A DNA stretch of 64,000 nt from Ferrovum myxofaciens. Lineage in GTDB: Bacteria > Pseudomonadota > Gammaproteobacteria > Burkholderiales > Ferrovaceae. Where the stretch lies: the NCBI RefSeq assembly GCF_000735045.1, contig NZ_JPOQ01000074.1:1-64000 (forward strand). The letters are read 5' to 3'. Position numbers and translations under genes: made by a program. Every line of letters begins with the position of its first letter. Within the stretch, counting starts at the first letter, position 1. Of this stretch, positions 62,549 through 64,000 are shown piece by piece. A model generated the notes under the pieces. That model was given only the letters and a program-made list of their open reading frames with translations. It made no database searches and had not been told where the DNA came from.

Positions 62549-63346
62549 ATGAATCCCTGGAATTCTGAAGATGTTCTCCGTCATCCGACGGCCTTGATTC
62601 ATCCTGACGCAGTACTGGCGCCCAATGTGCGGGTCGGCGCTTACAGTTTGATCGGTCCCGGTGTCACGGTGGGCGCAGGAACGGTCATCCATGACCATGT
62701 GCGCATTGCAGGCCGGACCACCATCGGCCAACGTAACCGGATCTACTCATTTTGTTCTTTGGGGGGCGAACCTCAGGACAAAAAGTACCGGGGTGAAGAG
62801 TCGGCCTTGGAGATTGGCGATGACAACACCATTCGCGAGTTTTGTACCTTCAATCTGGGCACCGAAGAGGATGTGGGGGTGACCCGACTGGGGAACCATA
62901 ACTGGATCATGGCCTACGTTCATCTGGCCCATGACTGTCAGGTGGGTCACCATACCACTTTTGCCAACCATGCCACCTTGGCCGGGCATGTTCATGTGGG
63001 CGACTGGGTGACGCTGGGGGGGTTTGTTGGGGTGCACCAATTCGTACGGATTGGTGCACACAGTTTCATTGGCATTTCTGCGGTCATCACTCAGGATGTT
63101 CCTCCTTATCTGCTGGTGGCAGGAATTCCGGCGGCACCCCACGGCATCAATGCAGAAGGGTTGAAGCGCCGAGGATTCACGACAGAAGAGTTGAGTGTGC
63201 TCAAACAGGCATACCGCAAATTATATCGTTCGGGATTATCCCTGGAACAGGCCCAGCAGGAACTGACGCTTTTGGCACAGAACGCGCCCTGTGTGCTTCC
63301 CTTGCGGGAATTTCTTGACCAGTCTGCCCGCGGTATCCTGCGCTGA
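62549..63346 (+). CDS. lpxA: UDP-N-acetylglucosamine O-acyltransferase LpxA
   Basis: LpxA starts lipid A synthesis by adding a 3-hydroxyacyl chain to UDP-GlcNAc. The 265-residue protein is a left-handed beta-helix with hexapeptide repeats and the catalytic histidine segment YVHLAHDCQVGHH; a C-terminal helical domain follows (GFTTEELSVLKQAYRKLYRSG). It precedes lpxB by two bases. Confidence 0.96.
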   Translation: MNPWNSEDVLRHPTALIHPDAVLAPNVRVGAYSLIGPGVTVGAGTVIHDHVRIAGRTTIGQRNRIYSFCSLGGEPQDKKYRGEESALEIGDDNTIREFCTFNLGTEEDVGVTRLGNHNWIMAYVHLAHDCQVGHHTTFANHATLAGHVHVGDWVTLGGFVGVHQFVRIGAHSFIGISAVITQDVPPYLLVAGIPAAPHGINAEGLKRRGFTTEELSVLKQAYRKLYRSGLSLEQAQQELTLLAQNAPCVLPLREFLDQSARGILR

Positions 63347-63348
63347 TC

Positions 63349-64000
63349 ATGCGCATTGGCGTGGTGGCAGGGGAGGCGTCCGGAGATATGCTGGGGGAAG
63401 CCTTGATGCATGCCGTGCGTCAACATTATCCTGAGGCAACTTTTGAGGGCATTGCGGGTCCGCGCATGCAGGCCCTGGGGGCCCGCTCCCTGTTTCCCAT
63501 GGAAGCTTTGTCGGTGCGGGGTTATTGGGAAGTCTTGCGTGCACTTCCGCGTCTGTTATGGATTCGGTGGCAGTTACGGCGCCATTTTCTGAGTCATCCG
63601 CCCGATCTTTTTGTGGGCATCGATGCCCCTGACTTCAATCTGGGGTTAGAGAAAGCGCTCAAGGAGGGACGCATTCCCACCTTGCAGATGGTGGCACCCA
63701 CTGTCTGGGCCTGGCGTGCAGAACGGTTGCCTGGAATTCGTGCGGCTGTCTCCGGCATTCTCTCCATTTTCCCTTTTGAAGCCCCGATTTTCGAACAAGC
63801 GGGCATTCCTCTGACTTACATCGGTCATCCTTTGGTGCACCGTCTGCCTCCACCAGACCGAGCCCAGGCCCGTGCGGCTTTGGACCCCACCTGGTCGGGG
63901 GACTGGATCGCCTTGTTGCCCGGCAGTCGAATGTCCGAACTGGAATATCACGGGCGCCTGTTTCTGGAGACGGCATTGCGTCTTCAGCGGGATTTTCCAC
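63349..64000 (+). CDS. lpxB: Lipid A disaccharide synthase LpxB, truncated by window end
   Basis: LpxB joins UDP-diacylglucosamine and lipid X to the lipid A disaccharide. The start at ATG 63349, two bases after lpxA, opens VVAGEASGDMLGEAL, the usual N-terminus; GIAGPRMQALG, IDAPDFNLG, VAPTVWAWR and YIGHPL also fit. About 217 codons are seen before the window ends, roughly half to 60 % of a normal LpxB. Confidence 0.95.
   Translation, partial: MRIGVVAGEASGDMLGEALMHAVRQHYPEATFEGIAGPRMQALGARSLFPMEALSVRGYWEVLRALPRLLWIRWQLRRHFLSHPPDLFVGIDAPDFNLGLEKALKEGRIPTLQMVAPTVWAWRAERLPGIRAAVSGILSIFPFEAPIFEQAGIPLTYIGHPLVHRLPPPDRAQARAALDPTWSGDWIALLPGSRMSELEYHGRLFLETALRLQRDFP

Overview
The window is a dense, chromosomal housekeeping region of a Gram-negative proteobacterium, most like a betaproteobacterium. 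This rests on the lipid A genes lpxC, lpxD, lpxA and lpxB, on BamA/Skp, and on gene orders I know from that class: lpxC-dciA-secA-argJ-Nudix/ThiE, yciB-bolA-ppiC, queF/dapC-dapD-dapE-prmB, smc-zipA-ligA, glnD-map-rpsB-tsf-pyrH-frr-uppS-cdsA-dxr-rseP-bamA-skp-lpxD-fabZ-lpxA-lpxB. An acidophilic iron-oxidising genus is one guess from the feo locus, but nothing here proves a genus. The sequence is moderately GC-rich by eye. I saw no tRNA, rRNA, IS element or CRISPR array, and no gene-free stretch exceeds 300 bases.

Layout. 1-3516 (minus): a truncated PLP-enzyme-like gene, then the ferrous iron uptake genes (feoA, feoB, a small Cys-rich membrane protein) behind a promoter carrying a Fur-like box. 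3633-20382 (plus): the division and cell wall (dcw) cluster mraZ-rsmH-ftsL-ftsI-murE-murF-mraY-murD-ftsW-murG-murC-murB-ftsQ-ftsA-ftsZ, headed by a strong promoter and phased MraZ boxes; ddl, often found between murB and ftsQ, is absent. 20411-33067: lpxC, convergent dciA, secA, argJ, a Nudix-ThiE fusion, a minus-strand acyltransferase and ygfZ, then ygfX-like and purL. 33145-34830 (minus): a PpiC-type isomerase, bolA, yciB. 34975-38220 (plus): a PHP-domain RNase AM, trpS, a scpA-scpB deletion remnant, rluB. 38150-42652 (minus): queF-dapC-dapD-dapE-prmB. 42721-47541 (plus): smc remnant, zipA, ligA, galU, def. 47521-50915 (minus): map and glnD. 51068-64000 (plus): rpsB through lpxB, covering translation, UMP kinase, undecaprenyl and isoprenoid synthesis, outer membrane assembly and lipid A synthesis; lpxB runs off the window end.

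Most striking point: both loci that should encode the Smc-ScpAB condensin are gutted by internal deletions while their neighbours are intact. At 42721-43057 smc is reduced to three fragments (extreme N-terminus, a short ATPase-head piece in another reading frame, and the C-terminus), without Walker A or the catalytic Walker B acidic residues. At 37047-37388 the first ~47 codons of scpA are fused in frame to the last part of scpB. This looks like genome-level loss of one complex, recent enough for the scars to be readable. Other points of note are the MraZ operator array, the Feo/Fur promoter, a purL terminator lying partly inside its coding end, a candidate S2-responsive leader, and several convergent gene overlaps that show a very compact genome.
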